Positions 13,186-25,200 of a stretch of DNA of 64,000 nt are shown one piece after another. Source of the stretch: Axinella damicornis. Lineage: Eukaryota > Porifera > Demospongiae > Axinellida > Axinellidae. The first letter of the stretch is position 1. Every line of letters begins with the position of its first letter. The notes beneath the pieces are model-generated. The model did not search any database, was not told the origin of the DNA, and saw only the letters and a list, made by a program, of their open reading frames with translations. Made by a program: the position numbers and the translations under genes. The DNA lies in the NCBI GenBank assembly GCA_963931865.1, contig OZ007515.1:11419663-11483662 (forward strand), in the 5' to 3' direction.

Positions 13186-15103
13186 CTGTATTGTAATCAC
13201 CAAAATAGGGTCAGGATTGCAACAGCTGCACTAAAACTGTGATTCATCGTCCAGCAATCTCAGGGCATCCGGCAACATTAGCACCAGACTTGTTGCACAG
13301 TACACAGTACAACCTGCATGAGGGGACAGAACAGGTGCTTGCTTTAACGATGAGCCCTTATCAAGCACAAGAATGGCGGATCAACCTTGCAAGCGTGCAC
13401 TAACCATAATGAGATTGATACAAAGCCTTATTGATACAGTCACAATCTTGAAGTATTGCTGTCACAGAAGACTACAATGAAACTCCAGCAGGAAATTCTC
13501 TGTATTGCTGTCATTGACCTTCTGATGCAGGTCAGTATTCAAATCCATAGCAAAAGCATCACTGGACATGCAGCATGCACGTGTGGGTATTAGTTTCACA
13601 ATATCAATCTCTACACTCATAGTACAACACTCTACTCTTACAAAAGAACGCCTGCCTCCCACTTTTGCCTCGATAGGGTCAAAGTTTACTTGAATGGGTG
13701 CCCACCCTCCTGCGCTAGCCTCATGCATGCTTCGTATCGATCATGTGACAGACAATGGAGCACATTCGTGAGATATCTACCTGCATGAGGTAACTTTGCT
13801 TGCAGAAAGTCTCTAAAAGTCTGTGTATCCATATCTATGCAGTGGCGTAGGAGTGCATCCGCCGCTGGTCCGGCTCTGAAGTGTGGCTTAGTACTATAAT
13901 CTAGCGCGCGGAATTTTTCTTTCATTAACCTTTTAAGAGGGTCAGGAATCGCTCTCGTGGGGTCTTTGCAAGTCAGTAATGGAGGTGTTCTTGGTACGTC
14001 GTGCATGCAGAAGCAGGCCTATGGACATGGACCTTGCTACCTCACCGTGGAAGTCTCTTTGCCACGCGCATATAGCACGCGTAGTACAACTAGCTATATC
14101 GTGCGCCGGCGCCGATGCATGCGCAACCTCATACGACGTTGGCTCCTCCCCCTCTGGCGGGGGAGGAGCCAAGGTCGGCACGAGACTACCGTTACTACTC
14201 GTGTGACGATCATCGTGCGCCGATGCATGGATATAAATTATATTATCCATGGCCGATGTAGCCGTCTTTCATCCCTATGGTTCGTCGAAGCTGCGAGAGT
14301 GCGTTCGATCATGAGTTGCCCCCCCCCCCCCCCCCCCCCCTCAAAAAAAAAAAATCAGCACTGAAAAGTGGTCCGGCTAAAACCCGACCAGCCGGACCGC
14401 GTGCTACGCCTATGCTATGGTGTCTATGCGTGTTGACCTTCCCTGTGAAGACAAAGATACACAGGACCTCCATGCGGAACCTCAGCGAGCGCTTGATGAC
14501 AGTGACGTGGTGAGCAGTGATACTGTTAGTGGCTCCAGCGATGTAGATGTGGTGGGAGGGCTCTGACGCACGCACGCTTGCTGCTATGTACGTGTGGGCA
14601 ATCTATTGGGGTTGAATGAGTTGAAAGAGCGCCCACTCCCTGTTTGGCCAGCGTGAAAGGTGCACCGCCCATGGGCACTCTTTCACAAGAGTATGGTAAC
14701 TAAAGTAGCTAGCCTCGGAAAGTAATCCTCATAATTGTGAAAAGAGTGGCAGGAACCTGGCATACTTCCTCTCTCGGAGATACTAACTGCATGAGAGGTC
14801 CATACTCAAAGTCAGGAGAACGTTTACCTAGCTGTTGTGGTCCGGTTGTACAATTTTTCTGACGCATAGCAGCTGTCACATGCACAATACGCACGCACAC
14901 ACACACAGTACTTTATTGTAGGTTACACATAATCCCATTCCACACATCCTATACGCAGACACTCACTCCTTCAGTGGTTCCTATACGTGAGTCATCCTAT
15001 ACGCAGTGAGTCATCCTATACGCAGACACTCACTCCTCCTTGGTTCTGAGACTGGCCTCAAACTCTTGTATGCACGTAGCCTCGTTCCTCTGTAGTATAT
15101 GAC

Positions 15104-15247
15104 TACCGTAAATTTCAGGTTGCTTGTCCACTAACGCAATACCGCATTCCAATCACATTCCACAAAACGGCCAGTTTGCTGAATGCGATTGGTCAATTGA
15201 TGTTTCAATATTGCGCTCTCTGGACAACCAACGTGAAATTTACGGTA
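15104..15247. mobile_element. Short MITE with TACCGTAAATTTC termini
   Basis: The 144-bp segment starts TACCGTAAATTTCAGGTTG and ends with the imperfect complement (CAACGTGAAATTTACGGTA). Subterminal TGCTTGTCCA / TGGACAACCA extends the inverted repeats to about 26 bp. No coding capacity. Confidence 0.7.
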
Positions 15248-15788
15248 ACCCTAAACCTTTTGAGGCCTCAGCAAACCTCACACGTAAGCATGATGTATGT
15301 AGCGCTAAGGATTGCCCGCTAGCCTCGCTCCCTCCTCCAGTCATTTATTGCAGAATACAAAAGCCTTTCTTGTAATGTAAGCCCGAGGGCTGGAGGCCAG
15401 AGTGTTCACGACACCGGTACCACAGACGGGTCGATGCAGTCGGGCATCACCCAATGTGCATCTGCCATCTGTTATCACCGCACATAACCAAATCCCCGAG
15501 GCCTTCCCATATTTGCATACTGTATTAAAGCGATCAACGACTGTGGGTGGGAACGGCCTTAGATAATACATACATAGACTAGTACATCCTACTCACTGGC
15601 ATAGGCACGTAAAGCTTGCAGCCCTGAGGTCGTTCAGACCGTCTCCTGGTCCCGGCTCGAATTGTAGTCAGCACGTGCTTGCATTTAGCTGCATCAGGCT
15701 GTTCCCAGGGGTCTGGGAACGAGACTAAGGCTTGATGTCTGGACACGCATGCGCATTCAGCACTGCCAGTTCCAAGCTAGACTCAGCT

Positions 15789-15895
15789 AGACTGAGCTAG
15801 AACCAGAAACATGCAGTTATCTTTTAGCACTAATATGGTATACAGACTGACCATTCCTGTACAGTCCATCCAAAGGAGTTGGCTCAGACTCAGTA
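15789..15895. repeat. Direct repeat, copy A
   Basis: CTAGAACCAGAAACATGCAG, TTATCTTTTAGCAC, TATACAGACTGACCATTCCT and GTCCATCCAAAGGAGTTGGC recur in the same order at 16725-16831 with small indels. Non-coding. Confidence 0.75.
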
Positions 15896-16281
15896 AATGG
15901 CATAAACATTAAACAGTTTTCGGTATACAACACCAATTTCTTATTATACATGCACTATGTGGAAAGATATGTAAGATGGTTGTAATTCTGTTTTATCTAT
16001 ATACTTGTTCGCTGTTCTGCTATCCCTACATCTCCATACATTTCACACTTGTAACGCCGGGTGCACTTTTTTCGTGTTTTTTTTTTTTGTTGCAAAAACC
16101 ATGCACTTCAACTAGAAGTTCTGTCCGCTATCTGAAGAACTGCAAGATCACAGGTCAGGAGTCTCTTACAGCCTACATTTTATGGTAATTTCAAAATTAA
16201 ATATAAACTGGGCTTGTAACAATACACCATATTGAATTAACGGTGACAGGTACTAGCTAATACATGAAACTGTTTCGTGAT

Positions 16282-19200
16282 TTATACGTAGGCATTTTGA
16301 ATACTGCATGATCTTTTGTCTTCCTGATCAGATGGCGGTGGACTTGAGGAGTCTGTGCTGTGTACTATTACGTCACATGAATCAAGACGATGATCATGGG
16401 CATCATTGTTTGGTTCTCTACTAAGTCTTTTCGTATTCCGATTGGCCTCAGGTTTCTGAAACAGAGATGGTAAGTCAAGTCAAAGTACAGTAACATCCCT
16501 ATGTCCGAAGTGCACTTATTAAGTTCAGACATTGCCTATTCTGTGGGTGAATTGTATGGTGTCTGCAGCAACGACAACTGTATTGGCAAGGCCAATCACA
16601 TCTTCAGCCATAGTAAAATAATGAATGGATGCCACGTGTAGGTATATATACCTACATGTGGCATCCATTCATTCATATAGAGTTCCCCTCGGTTTACTAT
16701 CAGAAGGTTCCCGTCGGTTTGATCCAAGCTAGAACCAGAAACATGCAGTTATCTTTTAGCACAATAGTATACAGACTGACCATTCCTGTACTTGGGGTGC
16801 TATTTGTCCATCCAAAGGAATTGGCTCGGTAACCAGGGTTCATTTTACTGACACCCTTAAGCTTGTCAACAGAGCCTGGGGAGTGGAAGTGACTTTGGAA
16901 GACTCTGTCTCCTTCAGGGTCCCAGCACAGATGCCACATCTGAGTGTGAGATACATTATGCAAGAACGTAAGGTATGCATGCATTTACATGCATGTCATA
17001 TATCTACAATAGGGCCATCACATGCAGGACAGGCAAAGAGGATTCTGATCTGAGTACTGGGCAGGCAGCATACATTGATGGTGCCCAGGATGATAAGTGC
17101 CAGGACATATTTATCTTTCAGATAGAATAGTATAAGCTTCAACTTGAATTCGACCTACTTAACCTGCACTGACCTACCCGGGTAATAACTATTTTGCAAT
17201 GGAATAGCCTCGTTCCCGAATTACCGAGCGCCTGGGAACGAGGCTAGCTATGGATGTGCAAAAATGGTTAAAGCTTGAACTTGTAACTGCATGCACAGTG
17301 CTGGATTTGTTACAAAAGTCACATGGGCTCGATCCGGCAACCATTAACCAAGAAGAAAGGTGATGATCCAATATAAAACAGGAAGAAGGGGCTGCGGCTG
17401 GTGTCTCTGAAATTGCAGTCTTATGCATGGACTTAGCGATGGTTCATCGAGTTGCATTTGAAATGGTGAGGTATCTTGCTATGCTCTCCCCAATAACCCA
17501 GCAACATGTTCTGGAAACTTCACTACCTACTTGTGCTAAAGACAATTTCAAGTCCATTGAGTACTGAATTTGGTTTGCAGTACTTAGGATAGATGTACTA
17601 GCTGACATTCACATGATCCTTCACACTGTATGCATGTGACCAATTAAGGCTGGAGGGTGACCAAGGCTGGAGGGTGACCAATTACGGCTGGAGGGTGACC
17701 AAGGCTGGAGGGTGACCAATTAAGGCTGGAGGGTGACCAAGGCTGGAGGGTGACCAAGGCTGGAGGGTGACCAAGGCTGGAGGGTGACCAAGGCTGGAGG
17801 GCAGCCTGGGAATGAGGCTAGAACCTATCAAACCCACCAGCTGTGGCCAAACTAACCTTTGGTATGAATATGAATATGAGGATGACGGCAGTTGAAGTTG
17901 AAACTCCCAGTGAATAGGAAGCTCCCACAATGTTCAGATAGTCTGAGAAAGTGCCTCTCAGAATGGCAACAATCACAGTTAAGGGCGTTGTGACGACGCA
18001 GAGAGCTCGGACTTCTTTGGACTCATTCAGTCCTAAAATATCCACATTTCTGGCCTTGAAGGCAAGGAATACAGTAGCCACTTGCAGAAGAAGTTTATAT
18101 CCAAACTGCACGGCAACCCAGGAGAGCCCAGCCACAGGTGGGTCAGTGTAGCACACTTCAACAAAGTAGAGTATCCTTACTCCGTCACTCTGTTCAGAAA
18201 AGCAGTACAATAATTTCACCTTTTGTAGGCAAAGCATCTATACAGCCTGCATGTACAACCTTCTGTGTTAGCCTCGTGTCATGCCCAGACCCTGGGGGGG
18301 GGGGGGGGGGGGGGGGGGTCTGGGCACGAGACTACTTCTGTGTGTGCTTAACTGGTACCCACGTCTTTATTTGTTGTTCAGTGTGATACAGCTTGTGCAT
18401 GACTACATCAACTGAGAGGGAGGATGTCAAATGAGTACGTTTCAGTCTCGGCACCAGTGCATGATAGTTGCAGGGGCCCGAACATACCCTCAGAACTTCA
18501 ATGTTGGTACCAAGCAGGTGTTAATAACTTGGTCTCCATGTCCACCCTCCTCTTATTTCTATGTTGTTGCTGATTCTGTATCTTATATATTGCTTTCAAT
18601 AATTACAGGGCAGCTATAGTCATGAATTCACGTACATTGACAGTCTGTGGTAACTCTTTGTCCACCCTTTGGGTAGGCACGAACCGAGATGCTTCCACGC
18701 TCTCAGCAATGACCAAGACAATGATGTCTGTCACAACGAACAGCAGCACTACGAGCATCAGATGCCAGTCTTTCAGGTACTTCATCAGCTGTAAGGAAAA
18801 AAGAGATCTCTACTTCAGCTAGTGTATAGGTATATATTTTGCACAATGTGCATGCACTGAACTACAGACCAAGTGGCAACTGCGCTGCTAAAGCACATTA
18901 TCCTTCTGGTTCTAGAAACTCTTGTTAGTGTTTCTCCAAACATGTACAATGTCATGTATATATGCGACGCGTGTAAGTAATAAGTAAGTGAGTGAATCAA
19001 TAGTATAATTATCACCTTATTGTTTTGGACAGATTGAAGTTTCTTGGAGTTGTGATATATGATGTAGGCCCTCCACATCTTGATGTTGATAGTCATAAAA
19101 GCAAGTGTCCATCCAATTGTAATTAGCCATGGCCGAACCTGGGAGGAGAATTAAATCCATGCTTTTGATCCCCAAGCATCATGCCCTTTGCCAAACCATA

Positions 19201-22200
19201 ATTATAGAACAGCCTAGCTAGGTAAAAGGTTTGCCAAATATGCAATGGCAGAATATAAGACCATGGGTATGAACTAGCTGGGTACTAGGTGTCTTAAAAG
19301 CCTGTGAGGTTGTATTTAGTTAAGCCAATTAACTCACAATGCAGTAAACTGCCAGAACCTCAGTTGATATAGGAGGATAGACATTCATATAGACACTGAG
19401 ATTTAAACTTAATGTCCCCAGAACAATCATGTAGTTAAGGTTGGGACTTGTCAACCGAATAAACCTGTAGAGAGAGAAACAAGACGGCAATGAAAGCTGC
19501 ACCGTTTTCATACCTCTAGTAAACACAATCTCCAGTGTCTTAGCACTTGGAGTCCAGTCATGTGCTGCTATAGACACAATGACTTGTATCATTGGATTTA
19601 TACAGTAGCACTTTGTTCAGACGCTAAGGTAATACGTCGGATTGATTGAAGTAATCAAAAACTGGAGGTGTAGAAAGCCTGAGAACGAGGCTACTGGCAA
19701 GTATTAAGGTGAAGTGAACGTTTGGTAGACTCTACTCTTAGAGATGCACCGGTTTACTTCGAATATCAAAAGGGATAATCAACTTTTATCTAGGCCTTTT
19801 GGGTGATTTCGTTTGACAGACTACGTATACTATAGGACGACTTTACGTTTACTATGCAGTATGCTGTAGATATAACATGGCAGTTGGTACTGTACTAAAG
19901 TTAAATATAGCTAAATACTTGCAACTACATGTGTTAGTAATCATGCATCCGGCCTCACTTCTTCTTTCTGTGAACAACATTGAAAAGAATGCACACAACA
20001 GCAAAGACGATCAGAATAGCGGCGTAGGTATTGCAGATGATCCACAAGGGAAGGAGTGGGTGGTTTGCACCCGCAGGAGCGGAGGTATGCCGTCAGGCCA
20101 GAGAGTAACGTTACTCTCATTCTCCAGGTAGGAAAACTGGAGTCCATCTTTAGACATGTATGCAACATCCTTCAAAACCAGTTGCATGTCAACTGAAGTA
20201 AAAACAGCAGATACAGTAACTGAATTCGATGGATCCCATGCACTCTCAGTATACCACACACTGCTTATATATACATAGTCCATGTCTGTGTACATTAGTA
20301 CATGCAGCCAAACTGCTAAGAATCAAGCAATAATGCAGCTTAGCAATACTCTTGGTAACCATAACAAATCTTACCATAGCAACAATGACGTTGCTATGTG
20401 TTATCGCCATATGCAGCAATAGGGTACGTATGTATGTGCAAATACTCATGCATAGAAATTACATTGCATGAGCTGTCAAATCAATCACCTTTCCTGTAAT
20501 GTAGCACTCTGATCCTCTGCAAGCTGCGTACTGTACCTTCAAATGAGACAGGACCCTATACCACCGAGGATAGCCACAAAGATAAACACCACTCTACCCA
20601 AACTAGGAATTGCTTTATCAACACTAAAATTAATGTCACTCTAGCTATGCTAGTGATTGTGAACTCATGTGAGCAACAAAAATACCCTTAGCGAACTACT
20701 AGCCCAAAATGCTTCTCACAATGAGCATGAGTACGTACCTCACATGACCTCACATGACTAACACAACAACAAATAGCTGAAAACTCGTGAGTAAATTACT
20801 ACACATAGCTGAACAGTATGTATGAGTTCAGCTGATCCCTTATGTGAGCTCAGATGACCTTAAGTTTGTAAGCTTGTGTTACTTCAGCTAGTGTTATTAC
20901 TTCAGCTAGTGTTATTACTTCAGCTAGTGTTATTACTTCAGCTAGTGTTATTACTTCAGCTAGTGTTATTACTTCAGCTAGTGTTATTACTTCAGCTAGT
21001 GTTATTACTTCAGCTAGTGTTATTACTTCAGCTAGTGTTATTACTTCAGCTAGTGTTATTACTTCAGCTAGTGTTATTACTTCAGCTAGTGTTATTACTT
21101 CAGCTAGTGTTATTACTTCAGCTAGTGTTATTACTTCAGCTAGTGTTATTACTTCAGCTAGTGTTATTACTTCAGCTAGTGTTATTACTTCAGCTAGTGT
21201 TATTACTTCAGCTAGTGTTATTACTTCAGCTAGTGTTATTACTTCAGCTAGTGTTATTACTTCAGCTAGTGTTATTACTTCAGCTAGTGTTATTACTTCA
21301 GCTAGTGTTATTACTTCAGCTAGTGTTATTACTTCAGCTAGTGTTATTACTTCAGCTAGTGTTATTACTTCAGCTAGTGTTATTACTTCAGCTAGTGTTA
21401 TTACTTCAGCTAGTGTTATTACTTCAGCTAGTGTTATTACTTCAGCTAGTGTTATTACTTCAGCTAGTGTTATTACTTACTGAAGTTCCAAGGAAGTTCA
21501 CTTCTGACAGCTCAGCTCTCAATAGTTCTCTAAACCTACTCTGTTGCGTCTCATTCAGGCGAACTTGTGACAGTGTGCTATTGAAGGCCAAAGCTATAGT
21601 CCACACTGCATCGTAGGCATACTGTGCATACACACTCTGGAGGTTCCTGCTGACTTGCTGTCCATAATCTTCTCTGAATTCAGATGTGGTCTGAAGTGAA
21701 GTGCAATGCAACAAGGTGGGGAATGACATATATTCAGACTTGCAGGTGCAGCCGAAAGGCTTACATATTGGATAGATTTACTGTGATAGTACTTTTCACC
21801 TCCTGCATGGGTTTACTTCCTACAGAGTGCACTTCAACTATAAGTGTGAAGTGACATAGCTAGGTGTCAGCTGACTTAAGAAAATGCAAAAAGGAAACAC
21901 AAAAGGAACTGTTTATTTAAGGAAAACTACCCCAAAAAGTGAGCCTAGATGGGTACCACACAGTGATCGTCAAAATTGCTCCAAGATTGCATTCGTAACC
22001 AGTTCAAGTCCATGTGGAATCACTTGAACTTTTGAAGGTGTTTTGGAAGCTCTCCTGTATAGAGGAGAGCCAACATGACCAGGAAATTGAGGTGAAGCAT
22101 TCCACCAACAGGCAATCGGACAGCACGAACATGGAGCAACAGCAACTTGATGGTGCCATTCAGGCCCTTTGATAATGAATGGTGCACATCTACAAGTAGT

Positions 22201-25200
22201 TTTTCCTGTGAGATATACACCAGTCAAAGAAAAAATCATGCACACAATATGCATATCATTACCTACTACTGCAAACAGCTTAAAGAAGCAGAAGAACATG
22301 TACCAAGTATTAACGCCTAATATTAAACCCCCTATATAAATTCTTATGGGCTTATGGGGATCCTCCGGGCTCATTTGGCTGCTACGGGGTGCAATGTCTT
22401 TCAATGGCAACGTAGCTTCATTCTCAAGCTTTAGTGCAAACGATGAAAACACGGATGTGCACTGAAGGCTTGTTTGGCAAGCTATACACAAATCCACAGT
22501 TTAACTCACAATCCCACTAGTGGTTATTGCTGTGTCATTCAGAGCATCAGGGAAGTGAGACACTACAACTACACTACTATCAAGGAAGTCCTCCATATCT
22601 TCCAGTGTGCAGTTGACTTCAATGCCAGACACTTGATCTCTCCACCAGCCATCTTCGTACCAACCAGGAATGATCCATGCATATCCAGGGGAAGATAGGT
22701 TCCTGCTCAAGGCCTGGAAACAAACAAAACAGCTTGGTTTATTGAGCCAGATCTACTCTCACACTTACGTGAGAATTCCTATTGCTATCAGGATGGAGGT
22801 GGCAATGCTGTGTTGAAAGCTATCATGTTTCAAGAATGATTGGGCATTGAAACATTGTTCTTCCAACCATGGACCACTGTCGGGAATTTAATTTGGGACT
22901 TTTTGTGGTTTGTCAAATGGAATCCTTGGCAAAATATTTCACTACACGGTGTCGTATTTAATGTGCCATAGCTAATTTCAGCAATTTGACATTCTTTGTG
23001 GTATAGTGAACCCAAATCAATCAGCCGCTATAATGCTTTTCATGACAAGTTGACTGACTGAAGATTGCACTTTCTTATAACCGCAGTGCCGATACCTTAC
23101 CTGACAAAGTATCGTCCTTGCATAGGATGGCTCCAAGTTCAGGACGAATATGTGATAGCCGGGAGGCTGGAAATATGAAAATCCTGGTTCAGTGCTTGCA
23201 AATTGACAACCAACAACCACTGTTTCAAAGTAAAGGAATAGTCACATACAAACATTGAAACGTATCACAACTACACAACCGCCCATTGCTGGTTAGTTTG
23301 TTGTTCTTCTCAGACCTTTGCTGGTTAAAAATGGAGTGAGCAATGTTTATAAAAGGGGGGTGGCTATACTCGTTTAACAGTTTACAAAAGCAACTAAGGA
23401 CAATCTTCAAAGTACTATTGGACAAACCTGGACACACTAAATATGCAGATTCCACCCACAGAACAAAAATGGCATGGACCAAACGACATCTAGTTGTACA
23501 GTAAGAAACTCAAAAACACTTACAAACAATTGCAACTCTCCAGCGCCTTGCTTCATGCTGTTCACAACGTACGTCTCGCTTCCATTTACTTCATGGATGA
23601 GTGTAATTACATCTCTTGCCTCAAGCACTTCCACAAGCATGCTTGTATTCTACAATGTAGAGCGGAAGACCATGCAATTATTTAAGTGGAATAGCATGAT
23701 ACAACAGATATGATTATGACAGCAGGGCTTACAAAAGTGAAAATGCTGTTTTCTTGGCTGACGATAAGAACCTTCTTCCATTGGAAATACGCAACCAAGC
23801 CTGCAATGCCGGCAGTCAGGTGTTCTTTTGACGGTAGCATGCAGAGGTGCCCAGGCAGTCGCTGTACAGCATCACTTAAACATGCACCTGAATATGAAAC
23901 CTGTAATGTACATGTATGCACCAGAAAACAGGAAAGATTAAACTCTGAGGAGGAACATGTGTGCACCTTCTCTGTGGAATGTTCTGCAACTTAGCTTCAT
24001 TTAAAGTGTACTGACAACACTACTGCATGGAATGTCATTTCCTCCTTTGTTACCTATCACAGGTTTCCTTCCGCATCCTCAGCAAAATAAGACCAGATGC
24101 AGTGAGGAAACTTTGCATGGGTATATACCAACAGTTGTGTACCATAGCTACTGCATGGATAAATTTTCCTAATCTCGTTAACTAGGTTTCTTTGCTCAGC
24201 AAAGTGAAGTGGTCCAATTGCAATGAGCTAGCACTCGAATCTTGTGTACTGACAATAGTGTAGTACTCCATACTGACAATAGTGTAGTACTCCATATGAT
24301 TATCACCCCATGCTGTCTGTTTGCGTGTCTGTTGGCTCTCCATGCAGTTTATCTAAGGTGTTCACAGACGCCATACTCAACGCAAAACAATAAACCACTC
24401 GGACATTTCTGTACCTGATTAAAGTCAAGAGTTATTTCAGCTACTGGTTTCCTGGCTCCACCCCTTTCGAAATTGAACATGGTAGTTAACATGTGACCTG
24501 TCGTAGTACTGATCGTCGTATTCAACAAGTGTGGCATTTCTAGTTTTATTTGGAATGATTTCCTCCTTTGACCAAAGTCGTTAATTAACAATAGTAGGGT
24601 TCTTTCCTAGATTCCAGGACTCAGTTTATCATTTGTTAGTGCACAAGTGTTGATACCATTACCAACAATAACACTGAAGGGTGGAACTCATGATCAAAGA
24701 TACAAGAGCTGGCTTGGAAAGCCACCCAAACATATACCAGGCCATCAACCTTTAAGGCAGATTAGACAGCTACTGAAACAGCTATGTCTGATGCAGTTGG
24801 CAGCAAAGGCAAAGGATACTGGGATATTGGTGAAACCATGCAGACTTTTGGCAATCAAAACCTGAGATGAGCTGTCGAGAGTAGTCCAGGAACAAGCTTA
24901 TTAACATTATACCTCTACTGCTGTGATTCAAGATAGGATTACATATCCACCATTGATAATGGTAAAGGAATTCGGTGGGATTACACCTTTGGTAAAGGTA
25001 TTCGGTGGGATTACACCTCTACCTGATCACAACACACCTACACCTTTAACAATCCAAATTAAACGTGCAGATAAATCCTATGCCATTGTGCCCACGTGAA
25101 TCCAACTTTACAACTTTACCGCTGTTATTACAATGTAGTCTACCTTACTGCAACGATCACAATGGTAAATGAATCCAAAAGTGTAATCCTATCTTCACAC

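Larger units (their letters stand above)
13186..16281. other. Intergenic, repeats; one doubtful ORF
   Basis: The minus-strand ORF 13686-14006 (106 codons, ATG start, e.g. DPLKRLMKEKFRALDYSTK) looks protein-like, but I recognise no family and no splice partners. A perfect hairpin with stem TTGGCTCCTCCCCC and complement sits at about 14141-14176. A 22-base C run is at 14319-14340. Degenerate tandem copies of CATCCTATACGCAGACACTC occupy about 14945-15035. Confidence 0.35.

Noticed and set aside
13686..14006. 106-codon minus-strand ORF with protein-like composition
   Set aside because: No known family, no clear splice sites and no partner exons; kept only as a remark in the intergenic entry.
20876..21616. 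246-codon ORF encoding a Leu/Gln/Val polymer
   Set aside because: It is the 18-bp minisatellite read in one frame; the unit length keeps any frame open.
21970..22497. 175-codon minus-strand ORF between receptor exons 6 and 7
   Set aside because: The flanking exons join in phase without it and it has no receptor motif; at most an old transposon remnant.
24349..24591. 80-codon minus-strand ORF within the receptor gene
   Set aside because: Receptor exons 2 and 3 join in phase and continue the flytrap domain without it.
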